Positions 41,542 through 49,723 of a stretch of DNA of 64,000 nucleotides are shown one piece after another. The position numbers and the translations under genes are program-made. The DNA comes from Oscillospiraceae bacterium. Its GTDB lineage: Bacteria > Bacillota > Clostridia > Oscillospirales > Oscillospiraceae. Position 1 is the first letter of the stretch; every line of letters begins with the position of its first letter. The stretch lies in contig CAJTFN010000001.1 in assembly GCA_910575815.1 (NCBI GenBank), positions 304,507-368,506 of the forward strand, read 5' to 3'. The notes beneath the pieces were generated by a model. That model saw only the letters and a program-made list of their open reading frames with translations. It ran no database searches and was not told the origin of the DNA.

Positions 41542-42198
41542 CTAAATCTCCAATCGGTAGCCCACCTTATAGACCGCTACCAGACGGTTTTCCAGTCCCA
41601 GCTTCTTCCGCATACGCTGAATGTGGAGATCCACGGTCCGGCTGTCCCCCAGGAACTCTTCGCCCCAGACTTTTTCGTAAATCCGGTCCCGGTAGAGGGC
41701 GATGTTTTTGTTTTGCAGGAACAGAAGCAGCAAGTCGTACTCCTTGGCGGTGAGGGCGATGGGGACGCCGCCCTTCCGCACGACATGACTGGCGGTGTCG
41801 ACCTCAATGTCCGGCGGCAGCGTGAGGACCCGCCCGGTCTTTCCGCAGCGGCGGAGCACGGTCTCCACCCGAGCCAGCAGCTCCATCAGCTCGAAGGGTT
41901 TGACGATATAGTCCTCCGCTCCCAGGCGAAGGCCTTTTACCCGGTCCTCCAGCTCACCCTTGGCGGTGAGGAAGATTACCGGGACTTCCAGGCTTTTGCA
42001 ATACTCCAGCACTTCGTAGCCGTCGGCCTTGGGCAGCATGATGTCCAGCAGGGCCAGGTCGAAGGGCTGGGCTTCCAGCTTGTCGGCGGCCTCCGCACCG
42101 TCAGGGGCCCAGGCGCAGCGGTAGCCCGCTCCCTCCAGGGCGGTTTTGATGAGATGGGCGATGGGAGCCTCGTCTTCGGCGATGAGGATTTTATTCAC
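41542..42198 (-). CDS. OmpR/PhoB-family response regulator
   Basis: 218 aa. Receiver domain 1-115 with acidic pocket E8-D9-E10, phosphorylated D52 (LLDIMLP), Thr in FLTAKGE near 79 and Lys in YIVKPF near 101. The C-terminal winged helix (about 125-218) has ALTAKEYDLLLLFLQNKN and SRTVDLHIQRMRKKLG. The preferred start is GTG at 42198 (MNKILIAEDE) with AAGGA about 10 nt upstream; GTG at 42207 is also in frame. First gene of the four-gene envelope operon running left. Confidence 0.93.
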   Translation of the reverse strand: MNKILIAEDEAPIAHLIKTALEGAGYRCAWAPDGAEAADKLEAQPFDLALLDIMLPKADGYEVLEYCKSLEVPVIFLTAKGELEDRVKGLRLGAEDYIVKPFELMELLARVETVLRRCGKTGRVLTLPPDIEVDTASHVVRKGGVPIALTAKEYDLLLLFLQNKNIALYRDRIYEKVWGEEFLGDSRTVDLHIQRMRKKLGLENRLVAVYKVGYRLEI

Positions 42199-42497
42199 AG
42201 AGATCACATCCTTAGTTATGGAGAGGCTTGGAGTCGACGCGTTTGAAAAAACACGGACCGCGATTTTTACCCGGAGGGCCATACCCACCGGATATTTGTC
42301 TGGCACACAAGAGGAGGCGATAAAGCTCGCAGGGAGTGGGACGGGGCTGCCGCGAACCTCAGACCGCCCTTCCGGATTCTCCGAAAGTGTTTCCACGATA
42401 GTTTGCGTCCTGCTTCCATCATTCTTGCATCATGAACCGGGAGCCGGGGTCCGGCATAGACTGTCATAGCCCCAATTGAAAGGAGGACGCCGGAATT

Positions 42498-43505
42498 ATG
42501 ATTCCGGCTGCATATATGGATCAAACTATGATGCGGCAATTTGCCTCATCCACCGCTCGGACCGGCCGGTCGGTGGATGCTGTGATTCCTCTGCCCAATC
42601 CCGGCGAGGGCGGTCCGGTTTACCCTGGCAACATGAATGGCGGCGAGGCCGTGATTCCCCTGCCGAACCCCGGTGAGGGCGGCCCGGTCTATCCCGGTCC
42701 GGACGGCGGCGGGGCTGTGGAGCCTGTGATTCCCCTGCCCAATCCCGGCGAGGGCGGTCCGGTCTATCCCGGCCCCGGCAACAATAATCCCGCCTGGCCC
42801 TGCTCCGGCGGCGGCTGTGGGGGGATCATCGTCCTGCCCGGCGTGGTGGGCGGCCTGTGGCCCGGCGCGGCGAAGGTGCGCTTCTTGAACGCGGGCTATG
42901 GCTATCCCGCTTTCCGCGTTTTCGTTGGGAACCGCCGGTTTGTGAACTTGCTGAACTACGCCTCTGCCACTACCTACGGTCAGGTCAACGCCGGTTATCA
43001 GACGGTCACCATTACCGGCACCGACGGCTACGTCTACATCCAGAAGACCATGCCCTTCCAAGCGAACGGCATCAGCACCATTGCCATCATCAACACCGCC
43101 GGCGGCCTGGACCTGATGCAGATTACGGACAGCTGCTGCCCGCCCACCAACGGGTATTCCAGCTTCCGCATAGGGAATCTTGCCTACAACAGCGGCCCTA
43201 TGGACGTGCTCATGAGCGACGGCCGGGTGGTTTATGCCGACCTGCGGTTCAAGGAGGTTGCTGCGTTCAAGCGCATCATGCCCGGGACCTACCAGTTCTT
43301 CTACGCCGACACGAATCTGACGCCCATGCCCGCCAATTATGACATCGAGACCATGGACTCCGCCTGGCTGGGAGTGTATCCGCCTCACGAGACCTTCGGT
43401 TCTCTCTACTTGGACGTGACCAGCAACGCGATTTACAGCGTGTATCTCCTCCAAAGCGGCAGCAATCGGAACAACATTCAGAATTTGATCCTGATGGACC
43501 GCTGA
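42498..43505 (+). CDS. DUF4397-domain protein with Pro/Gly-rich N-terminal repeats
   Basis: 335 aa. Residues ~28-100 contain three near-identical units VIPLPNPGEGGPVYPG separated by Gly/Asn-rich spacers. A Cys/Gly-rich turn (WPCSGGGCGG) follows, then two DUF4397-like beta-sandwich halves (about 120-220, AKVRFLNAGYGYPAFRVFVG; and about 225-335, SSFRIGNLAYNSGPMDVLM). DUF4397 proteins are usually extracellular, but no signal peptide or anchor is visible here. GAAAGGAGG precedes the ATG. Surface display through spore assembly or a non-classical route is possible but unproven. A terminator at 43546 ends the gene. Confidence 0.85.
   Translation: MIPAAYMDQTMMRQFASSTARTGRSVDAVIPLPNPGEGGPVYPGNMNGGEAVIPLPNPGEGGPVYPGPDGGGAVEPVIPLPNPGEGGPVYPGPGNNNPAWPCSGGGCGGIIVLPGVVGGLWPGAAKVRFLNAGYGYPAFRVFVGNRRFVNLLNYASATTYGQVNAGYQTVTITGTDGYVYIQKTMPFQANGISTIAIINTAGGLDLMQITDSCCPPTNGYSSFRIGNLAYNSGPMDVLMSDGRVVYADLRFKEVAAFKRIMPGTYQFFYADTNLTPMPANYDIETMDSAWLGVYPPHETFGSLYLDVTSNAIYSVYLLQSGSNRNNIQNLILMDR
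42582..42772 (+). repeat. Three 48-bp coding repeats in the DUF4397 gene
   Basis: Units at 42582-42629, 42651-42698 and 42725-42772, each coding for VIPLPNPGEGGPVYPG. They differ mainly at third codon positions, so the repeat is kept at protein level. Confidence 0.9.
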
Positions 43506-43545
43506 GGATCTGCGCGAAGCAGCGTTTGAGCTTTGAGGTGAACGG

Positions 43546-43583
43546 AACACGCCCGCGCCGGAAAACGGCGCGGGCGTGTTTGT
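43546..43583. terminator. Bidirectional terminator between DUF4397 gene and mntP
   Basis: Fifteen-bp stem AACACGCCCGCGCCG / CGGCGCGGGCGTGTT with a 5-nt loop, between convergent genes. Its right edge meets the mntP stop codon. Confidence 0.85.
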
Positions 43584-44152
43584 CAAAACGAGAGGATCCC
43601 CAGGTGCTCCAGAAGAATTTTCAGGCCCATGAGAATCAAAATGACGCCCCCCGCCAGCTCCGCCCGGGCCTTGTAACGCAGGCCGAAGAGGTTGCCTACC
43701 TTCAGTCCGCAGGCGGAGAGAAGAAAGGTGGTGACACCGATCAAGGCGACGGCGGAAAGGATATGTACGTCCGGCAGAAGGGCGAAGGTGACCCCCACCG
43801 CCAGCGCGTCGATGCTGGTGGCCACGGCCAGGAGGAACATGGTGCGGAGGGAGAACGAGCTGTCGTGACATTCCTCGTCCCCGGACAGGCTCTCCTTGAC
43901 CATGTTTCCGCCGATAAGGCTCAGGAGAAGGAAGGCGATCCAGTGGTCAAAGGAGACAATGTAGCCCTCGAAGACGGAGCCCAGCAGATAGCCGATGGAG
44001 GGCATCAGGGCCTGAAAGCCGCCGAACCAGACGCCGGTGAGCAGATAATGCCGGGGCTGCACCTGCTGGACGGACAGGCCCTTGCAGACGGAGACCGCGA
44101 AGGCGTCCATAGAAAGGCCCGCGGCGATGAGCAGCAGTTCAAAAAAAGTCAT
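43583..44152 (-). CDS. mntP: Manganese efflux pump MntP
   Basis: Exports Mn2+ to prevent toxicity. 189 aa, six hydrophobic segments in two repeats. The paired motifs GLSMDAFAVSVCKGL (Asp near 16) and TSIDALAVGVTFAL (Asp near 115) carry the metal-binding aspartates of the family. GGGAGG precedes the ATG. The preceding ~125-nt leader contains two strong hairpins; I see no yybP-ykoY (Mn2+) riboswitch core there, which is unusual for mntP. Confidence 0.93.
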   Translation of the reverse strand: MTFFELLLIAAGLSMDAFAVSVCKGLSVQQVQPRHYLLTGVWFGGFQALMPSIGYLLGSVFEGYIVSFDHWIAFLLLSLIGGNMVKESLSGDEECHDSSFSLRTMFLLAVATSIDALAVGVTFALLPDVHILSAVALIGVTTFLLSACGLKVGNLFGLRYKARAELAGGVILILMGLKILLEHLGILSF

Positions 44153-44307
44153 GGGTCGGCCTCCCGAACGACGTAATTGTGAGATGAAATCGTCGAAACC
44201 CCGGAAAAGACAATGGAAGATCGCGGCGGGTACCGCCGCGGGACGCGAAAACGGGATCTGCGTTTTCGGGTGTGTTGACTATACCATATCCATATTCCGG
44301 CTGTCAA
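44153..44307 (-). promoter_or_regulatory. Promoter and structured leader of mntP
   Basis: Minus strand: TTGACA (44302-44307), 18-nt spacer, TATAGT (44278-44283). The transcript then forms CGAAAACG / CGTTTTCG and, right after, CGCGGCGG-TAC-CCGCCGCG (about 44228-44265), followed by an unstructured stretch to the ribosome site. The rest of the gap up to 44389 holds no gene. Confidence 0.6.
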
Positions 44308-44389
44308 TGGATATGAGTGCGGAGGCGCGTTCCGCCGGACATTTTATGGGAAACTTTCGTGTGGGGACAAGCCCGTCCTTCTCCGCCGC

Positions 44390-45286
44390 TCAGGCCAGGA
44401 TATCCAGCGTCTTGTATCCGGCTACCCGCTCCGCCACGGCCTCCCAGGAAGGGCCGGAGCGGACGAATTCGTAATCGCTCCAAATGCGTGCCAGCTCGGC
44501 CTTGATTTGGGGGATCTCCTCCAGTTGTCCCGCTCCGGTGCGCACATAGTAGTCCGGCAGCAGGGCTCCGGTGATAATTCCCGTCTCGGGCTCGGGGGGC
44601 GTCTCTCCCTGGCCGACGGCGGAGACCATTTCCAGATGCCCGCTGAGATAGGCCTCGGTTTCCAGATGGACCCCCATCATGCCGTTGAGGTCGAATACTT
44701 GGAAGGGCGCACCTCCTTCCACGGCGATTTCGCTTCCAGCTCCCCAGAAGGCCGGACTGTCCCCCAGCTCATAAAGCGCGCTGCTCAGGACCTCGAGACG
44801 CTGGAACTCCGCATCGCCAAGAGGAGCCCGGAAACTCTCCAGCACTGTGTCCGCCGCCCAGCCCAGGTCTCCCAGAGCCTCGCAGCCGGGAAGGGCCGCC
44901 AGCCGTTTTCCCAAAACGGCCAGTCTGGACAGGGACAAAAGGCCCCAGAGCCGGACCTTGGCGTCTCCCAGGGACTCCGCTTTTTCCTCCACTTGAGAAG
45001 GAAGATTATTATAGAGGATATGCGCCTCCTCCAGCTGCCCAATGCGGGCGGAGCAGTCGTCGGCCAGCTTCTCGCCCACGGCTTCGTAGACCTCGTCCTT
45101 TGCGCTGTAAATGGTGTCGGCCCGGTGAAGCCACAGTTGAGCCCGGTTTGGCTCTCCCCGCTCCATGGCGGAGACGCCCAACTCATAGCAGGCCCTGGCC
45201 AGCCCGGCCCAGTCCCGTTTGTCTCTGCAAAAGGCCAGCCGGTCCTCCGGGGCGGCGGGCTTCTTTTTTCCGAACAGTTTGAACAT
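44390..45286 (-). CDS. Helical repeat-like cytosolic protein of unknown function
   Basis: 298 aa starting MFKLFGKKKPAAPEDRLAF. It is dominated by amphipathic helices in a TPR-like pattern (ACYELGVSAMERGEPNRAQLWLHRADTIY around 35-63). No signal peptide or membrane segment. The ATG at 45286 has AAGGGA 9 nt upstream; the frame runs on to 45520 without a good start. It diverges from the membrane protein and Sel1 genes to its right, across a 358-bp gap, and the three may act together. Family not recognised. Confidence 0.7.
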   Translation of the reverse strand: MFKLFGKKKPAAPEDRLAFCRDKRDWAGLARACYELGVSAMERGEPNRAQLWLHRADTIYSAKDEVYEAVGEKLADDCSARIGQLEEAHILYNNLPSQVEEKAESLGDAKVRLWGLLSLSRLAVLGKRLAALPGCEALGDLGWAADTVLESFRAPLGDAEFQRLEVLSSALYELGDSPAFWGAGSEIAVEGGAPFQVFDLNGMMGVHLETEAYLSGHLEMVSAVGQGETPPEPETGIITGALLPDYYVRTGAGQLEEIPQIKAELARIWSDYEFVRSGPSWEAVAERVAGYKTLDILA

Positions 45287-45644
45287 GGTACAATCCCTTC
45301 CTCTCCCGGCGGACGCCTCCGGAACGCCATGGGCAGCGGGGAGGGTCCGCCCTTGTGTTGGCCGGCGGATTTGCGCCCGGGAAAACCACCGGGAATGACC
45401 GACGGCTTGTAGAATTTCATAGACCGCAAGCAGGCCGCGGGCGCATCTGCGGAAATCGGCCAAAGGGACGCGCTCCCAGGTGTTTGGCGGCATCACCAAT
45501 GATAGCGCGGCCTGCCTCAAAAGTCAAGGCGGTCTGACGGGGAAAGACGCCGACGGAGACTGGACAAGAGAGCCGCGAGCTGGTAAAATAACACATGGAA
45601 TCTTCTCTCGCGCTGGCGGGGAATCAGGGAGGTATCAAGAGGCG
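45287..45644. other. Divergent intergenic region
   Basis: No gene supported. It must hold the promoters of the leftward TPR-like gene and the rightward membrane-protein gene; GGTAAAATAACAC near 45580 is a candidate -10 region for the latter. No strong dyad seen. Confidence 0.4.
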
Positions 45645-47246
45645 ATGAAGGAAAAAAAGGGGGTTTTTTTGCGCTGGCCGTGGAACGTGGTGGTCTATGT
45701 GCTGCTGTTCCTGGCGCTGCGTCTGTTTGCCGTGCCGGTGATTTTGCTGTTAATGGGCATGCAGCAGCGAAATAACCCCAACGGTGTGGCGGAGGGCTAC
45801 TGTCTCAGCCGGACGCGGAAGCGGCTTACATGGCTCATTTGGGCGCTGCTGGTTCTGCTGGGGGCGGCTGGGCTGCTGTGCATGCTTTACGTGGGGCTCC
45901 AGCAGGACCGGGCCTATTGGGACGCCGCGGATTACGCGACGCTAGCCTTTTGCGGCGCCGGCGGTCCGCTGCTGCTGGTGGGGGGACTCTATTTGAGTTA
46001 CGCCGCCATACGGGATGCGTGTTTCCCTGGGAAGAGCTCCTTGGCAAAGTCGATACGCGGCCAGCTGCCCTATCCGGAGGAAGCGCCGGAGGTGGAGGCC
46101 CTCTTTGCCATGGTGGATGAGGATTTAAAGGAGAATGGCCGGTGGTTTGGCCCCGTGGGCATTGGCCGGGAGTGGGTCCTGGGAGATGGGGCGAACCGTA
46201 TCGACCGCGTTCGGGGTATTTTTGTCATCAATGAAATCCACCGGCACCAGACCCAGACCGGCACCCGCACCAGCCGGAATATGGAACTGGTGCTGGTGGA
46301 TGACCGCTGGCGGCGGACGGGCACCAGCTTTCGGAATCTGAGAGACCTTCAGGCGGCGGCGGACTGTCTGGCCCTCCGGGTCCCCGAGGCCCGGCGAGGC
46401 GGCGGGAGCCAGTGCTCCGCTTTCCTGGCCATGGACGAGGAGGACCGGGAGACCTTCGAGCGGGACTTCCGGCGGAAGCGGCAGACCGGGGAGGCCGCCC
46501 GCCGGCAGAGAGAATCCGGGATTCCTCAGGACATGATTTTGAAGGCTGGGGACGAGGTGACCTCCCGGGTGGACGGGGAGGCCGTCGAAGAACACCTGGG
46601 CCGCTGCCTCCGGGGAGAGGAGGCGGGCTTTACCCTGACGCCCACCCGGCCCATCGAGGGCGGAGGGCAGACCTTCCGGGCTCTGCGGACGTCGGCGCAG
46701 GGGGAGACGGTGCGGCTGATTCTGGAGCTGGCCGTCAAGCCCGGTGAGGAGAATTTGGGCATGGCCCGAGAGCTGGAGAGCCGGGAGGCTTTGACGGTGC
46801 TGATGGGCTGGCTGCGCCGGGAGGTCCCGGATTTGGAGAACTGGGATCTGCGGCGGGTCTATGGCGAGGGACCCCAAAAGTCCCCGGCGGCGCCGTCCCG
46901 CTCCCCACAGGCCAGACTGTCCCTGGTCTACGCCAGCGGCGCTGCCGAGAACCACACGACCTTCACAGAGGAGGACGTCCAGCTGGCGGCGGAGGGCTTG
47001 GTCAGCGGCGAGTATCAGCTGGTAGACCTGACCCATCCGGCGGGATACCTTTGGATTCGCGTCATGGCGGGCGGCCGGGAGGACGGCCGCTGCACGGTGG
47101 AGGCCACCCGGCCCGAGGGCGAGGAGCTGGGATTTTACATATCGAAGATGTCGCCCAGAGAGGCGGCGGCATGGCTGACGGGATATCCTCACGGACAGTA
47201 TCTGCCGGGAGGCCAGGGCTGGAAGAGGGTTCGAAAGCCCTCCTGA
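45645..47246 (+). CDS. Three-helix membrane protein with large cytosolic part, unknown function
   Basis: 533 aa. Three hydrophobic segments in the first ~130 residues (VVVYVLLFLALRLFAVPVIL; LTWLIWALLVLLGAAGLLCM; FCGAGGPLLLVGGLYLSYAA), then about 400 soluble residues rich in Arg, Glu and Gly. The region around 180-250 (GREWVLGDGANRIDRVRGIF) could be a PH-like beta fold. The C-terminus is GWKRVRKPS. The ATG at 45645 follows AGGGAGGTATCAAGAGGCG. The Sel1-repeat gene follows after 103 nt in the same direction. No family recognised. Confidence 0.7.
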   Translation: MKEKKGVFLRWPWNVVVYVLLFLALRLFAVPVILLLMGMQQRNNPNGVAEGYCLSRTRKRLTWLIWALLVLLGAAGLLCMLYVGLQQDRAYWDAADYATLAFCGAGGPLLLVGGLYLSYAAIRDACFPGKSSLAKSIRGQLPYPEEAPEVEALFAMVDEDLKENGRWFGPVGIGREWVLGDGANRIDRVRGIFVINEIHRHQTQTGTRTSRNMELVLVDDRWRRTGTSFRNLRDLQAAADCLALRVPEARRGGGSQCSAFLAMDEEDRETFERDFRRKRQTGEAARRQRESGIPQDMILKAGDEVTSRVDGEAVEEHLGRCLRGEEAGFTLTPTRPIEGGGQTFRALRTSAQGETVRLILELAVKPGEENLGMARELESREALTVLMGWLRREVPDLENWDLRRVYGEGPQKSPAAPSRSPQARLSLVYASGAAENHTTFTEEDVQLAAEGLVSGEYQLVDLTHPAGYLWIRVMAGGREDGRCTVEATRPEGEELGFYISKMSPREAAAWLTGYPHGQYLPGGQGWKRVRKPS

Positions 47247-47349
47247 GACAGCGGGGAGAGCATTGCTTTCGGAGCCGGGGAGGAACCGGCGTTTTGGGAA
47301 AGCGACTGCGTAAGGCAGTGAAATTACAGATAAAAGGAGAAGGGAAGTC

Positions 47350-48597
47350 ATGGCGGCAGTTTTGAGCAGCGAGGTAAAACAGGCCCTGGAGGACATCTAC
47401 TACAACGTCCGCACGGGTAGAGGCAAGGAGGCGTTCGCCCTTTTGGAAAAAGCCTCCGCCGCCGGAGACGGAGACGCCAGCTGTGTGCTGGCCCGGTGCC
47501 TCTGCGGCTATCAGTACGTCTGGGGATGGCACGGCTTTCCAGAGGATGACCGCCGGGCCACAAAGCTCTTACACAAATCCGTAGAGCAGGGCAGCGCCCT
47601 GGGGGTGCTGGTGGCCCTGCGGAGCGGGGAGCTGACGCCCTCCGTGCAGAAAAAGATGCCCTTTGAGAGCCTTCAACAGGCCTTCGATGAGGTGGAGGCC
47701 ATAGCCAGGGAGGGGGACGCCTTTTGCCAGTACATCGTTGGCAACAGTTACTTCTGGTGGGATTTTCTCCGTATTCAGAACAAGGGGAAAGACTCTTTTC
47801 CCAGTCAGGCGGAGTTCAAGGCGTATATGAAAGAGCAGATTTCCAAGTGTGAGGACTGGTTCTGGAAAGCGTTCCGAGGCGGGATCTACTTCGCGGCCAA
47901 CAACCTCAACCGCTATTACACCCAGGGGGACGAGGACATCATCGCTCCCCAGCCGGAGAAGGCGAAGGACCTCTGGAAGATTGGCGCGGAGCTGGGGTAT
48001 CCCACCCATCAGTATCTTTACGCCGAGAAGCTGGAAAAGGAAGAGAAATTCGAAGAGGCCCTGCGCTGGTATAAGGAATCCGCCGAGGCGAACAACGGCG
48101 TCAGCTGGTATAAGGTGGGCTGCTTCTACTTCGACGGAAAAGGCGTGGAGCAGGACGAAGCCTACGGAGTGTCCTGCTTTCAGCGGGAGCTGGCCCGGGA
48201 CCCGGCCCATGTGGGATCCTGCAATATGATGGGCAAGGCCTACTTTTATGGCCGGGGAATTCCCCAGGATTACGCCAGGGCCTATCAGCTTTTGACGCTG
48301 GCTCACGACAAGGGCAACACCAACTGGGGCGTATACTATCTGGCCAAGTGCTGTTTTGAGGGCTGGGGCACGCCTCAGGATTACGGCCAGGCCCTCCGGT
48401 ATCTGGATGAGATGGACTGGAACTACTGGGAGGCGAATTACATGCGGGGAGTGATCTACGCCCGGGGCCTGGGCGGCGTGACGGCGGACATTCCCAAGGG
48501 CGTGGCGTACCTCCAAAAGGTGGCGAGCCATCCGGAGGCCAAGGAGGAGCTGCTGCACTACAAGAAGACCCTTTTCGGCAAGTGGGTTCGCCGCTGA
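47350..48597 (+). CDS. Sel1-repeat (TPR-like) protein
   Basis: 415 aa soluble protein of Sel1-like repeats, each about 36 residues with the pattern A..LG..Y..G.GV..D...A. Clear units are KVGCFYFDGKGVEQDEAYGV (about 256), MGKAYFYGRGIPQDYARAY (about 293), LAKCCFEGWGTPQDYGQAL (about 330) and RGVIYARGLGGVTADIPKG (about 365). The N-terminal half contains divergent repeats. Such proteins are scaffolds for protein complexes. AAAGGAGAAGGG precedes the ATG. It is the last gene of the unit starting at 45645, closed by a strong terminator. Confidence 0.85.
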   Translation: MAAVLSSEVKQALEDIYYNVRTGRGKEAFALLEKASAAGDGDASCVLARCLCGYQYVWGWHGFPEDDRRATKLLHKSVEQGSALGVLVALRSGELTPSVQKKMPFESLQQAFDEVEAIAREGDAFCQYIVGNSYFWWDFLRIQNKGKDSFPSQAEFKAYMKEQISKCEDWFWKAFRGGIYFAANNLNRYYTQGDEDIIAPQPEKAKDLWKIGAELGYPTHQYLYAEKLEKEEKFEEALRWYKESAEANNGVSWYKVGCFYFDGKGVEQDEAYGVSCFQRELARDPAHVGSCNMMGKAYFYGRGIPQDYARAYQLLTLAHDKGNTNWGVYYLAKCCFEGWGTPQDYGQALRYLDEMDWNYWEANYMRGVIYARGLGGVTADIPKGVAYLQKVASHPEAKEELLHYKKTLFGKWVRR

Positions 48598-48607
48598 GGG
48601 CCAAACA

Positions 48608-48640
48608 CAAAAACCGGGAGAATGTTCTCCCGGTTTTTGT
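48608..48640 (+). terminator. Intrinsic terminator of the Sel1 gene
   Basis: Stem AAAAACCGGGAGAA / TTCTCCCGGTTTTT with a very tight tip, ending in a T-run. Confidence 0.85.
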
Positions 48641-48708
48641 TCGTATTCCTCAATCAGCCAGATTGCGGAAAATATTTGGCGATATGACGAAAAAAGTTGA
48701 TGTTTGTG

Positions 48709-48737
48709 TTGGCTTACTGGTGAAATTGTGATACAAT
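48709..48737 (+). promoter_or_regulatory. Promoter of the alpha-galactoside AraC gene
   Basis: TTGGCT (48709-48714), 17-nt spacer, TACAAT (48732-48737) within TTGTGATACAAT. The same 12-mer forms the -10 region of the yesL/GH42 promoter at 58055-58066. Confidence 0.65.
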
Positions 48738-48779
48738 CAATTCCAATCTATTCCAGTCAAGAAGGGATGTGCGTTTTGC

Positions 48780-49649
48780 GTGGAAAATTATTCCTTTTCC
48801 GTCTTTCCAAACGAGAACTTTTTGGACCTGCGGCTCTACCAGTACGGCTGGGAGCAGTGCGCGCCTCTGCACTCCTTCGGACCCTATGTCCGCAACCACT
48901 ACCTGTTTCACTACGTGATTTCCGGCCGGGGCCATCTGGATAACAAGGACCAGGACGGCGTGCGGCGGGACTACGAGCTGGAGGCGGACCAGGGCTTTCT
49001 GATCTGTCCGGGCCAGATCAGCACCTATGTCGCCGACAAGGACCAGCCCTGGAAGTACGTTTGGGTGGAGTTCGACGGGCTCCGGGTCTCAGAGTATCTG
49101 GAGAGCGCGGGCCTGGACTGGGTCCAGGCGGTGTACCGCCCCCAGAGCCCCGCCCAGGGCCAGCATGTGCGGGACATCATGCTTTATATGGCGGAGCACT
49201 CCGACGCCTCCAGCCTCCACCTGATGGGGCACCTGTTCTTGTTTCTGGACGGGCTGATTCAGACCTCCTCCACCCGCCGGGCCCTTCACGGCGTCCAGCT
49301 GAAGGACTTCTATATGCAGGAGGCCATCAACTATATGGAGCACAACTACCAGCGGGAGCTGTCGGTGGAGGAATTGGCGGACGTGTGCAAGCTGAACCGG
49401 AGCTATTTCAGCAAGATTTTCAAGGAGAGCATGGGCTGTCCGCCGCAGGAGTTCCTGATCCGCCTCCGGCTGTCCAAGGCCGCCGATATGATGAAGGGCA
49501 CCAGTAAGTCCATTGGCAGCATCGCCATCCGCTGCGGCTACCCGAACCAGCTCCATTTCTCCCGGGCGTTCAAGAAGCGTTACGGCGTTTCTCCCCGGGA
49601 GTGGCGGGCCCGGAACCAGATCCAGGTCCGAAAGCAGGGCCGAAATTGA
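48780..49649 (+). CDS. AraC-family regulator adjacent to alpha-galactosidase
   Basis: 289 aa. N-terminal cupin sugar-sensing domain (HYVISGRGHLDNKDQDGVRR, FLICPGQISTYVAD) as in RafR/MsmR. The C-terminal double helix-turn-helix is LSVEELADVCKLNRSYFSKIF and SIGSIAIRCGYPNQLHFSRAF, ending PREWR. Start GTG at 48780, with AAGGG rather far (13 nt) upstream; no better in-frame start is visible. It converges on the alpha-galactosidase gene and most likely activates it and the transporter in response to a galactoside. Regulators of this type usually sit beside their targets. Confidence 0.9.
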   Translation: MENYSFSVFPNENFLDLRLYQYGWEQCAPLHSFGPYVRNHYLFHYVISGRGHLDNKDQDGVRRDYELEADQGFLICPGQISTYVADKDQPWKYVWVEFDGLRVSEYLESAGLDWVQAVYRPQSPAQGQHVRDIMLYMAEHSDASSLHLMGHLFLFLDGLIQTSSTRRALHGVQLKDFYMQEAINYMEHNYQRELSVEELADVCKLNRSYFSKIFKESMGCPPQEFLIRLRLSKAADMMKGTSKSIGSIAIRCGYPNQLHFSRAFKKRYGVSPREWRARNQIQVRKQGRN

Positions 49650-49684
49650 GGGCGTAGGCCATACCGGACATGAAAGCTTGTAAA

Positions 49685-49723
49685 AAGGAGACGGCCAGTT
49701 TCTGGCCGTCTCCTTGGTTTTCA
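49685..49723. terminator. Bidirectional terminator between AraC gene and alpha-galactosidase gene
   Basis: Fourteen-bp stem AAGGAGACGGCCAG / CTGGCCGTCTCCTT with a 3-nt loop. TTTTT follows on the minus strand and GGTTTTC on the plus strand. Confidence 0.85.

Noticed and set aside
42440-42480. Sporulation sigma-E type promoter (CATAGACT) before the DUF4397 gene
   Set aside because: Only a loose -10 match and no convincing -35 box at the right distance.
42582-42772. CRISPR-like repeats
   Set aside because: The three 48-bp units are in frame within the DUF4397 gene and encode the same peptide; spacers are coding.
44153-44277. yybP-ykoY manganese riboswitch ahead of mntP
   Set aside because: The conserved loop sequences of that class are not visible, although the gene would fit.
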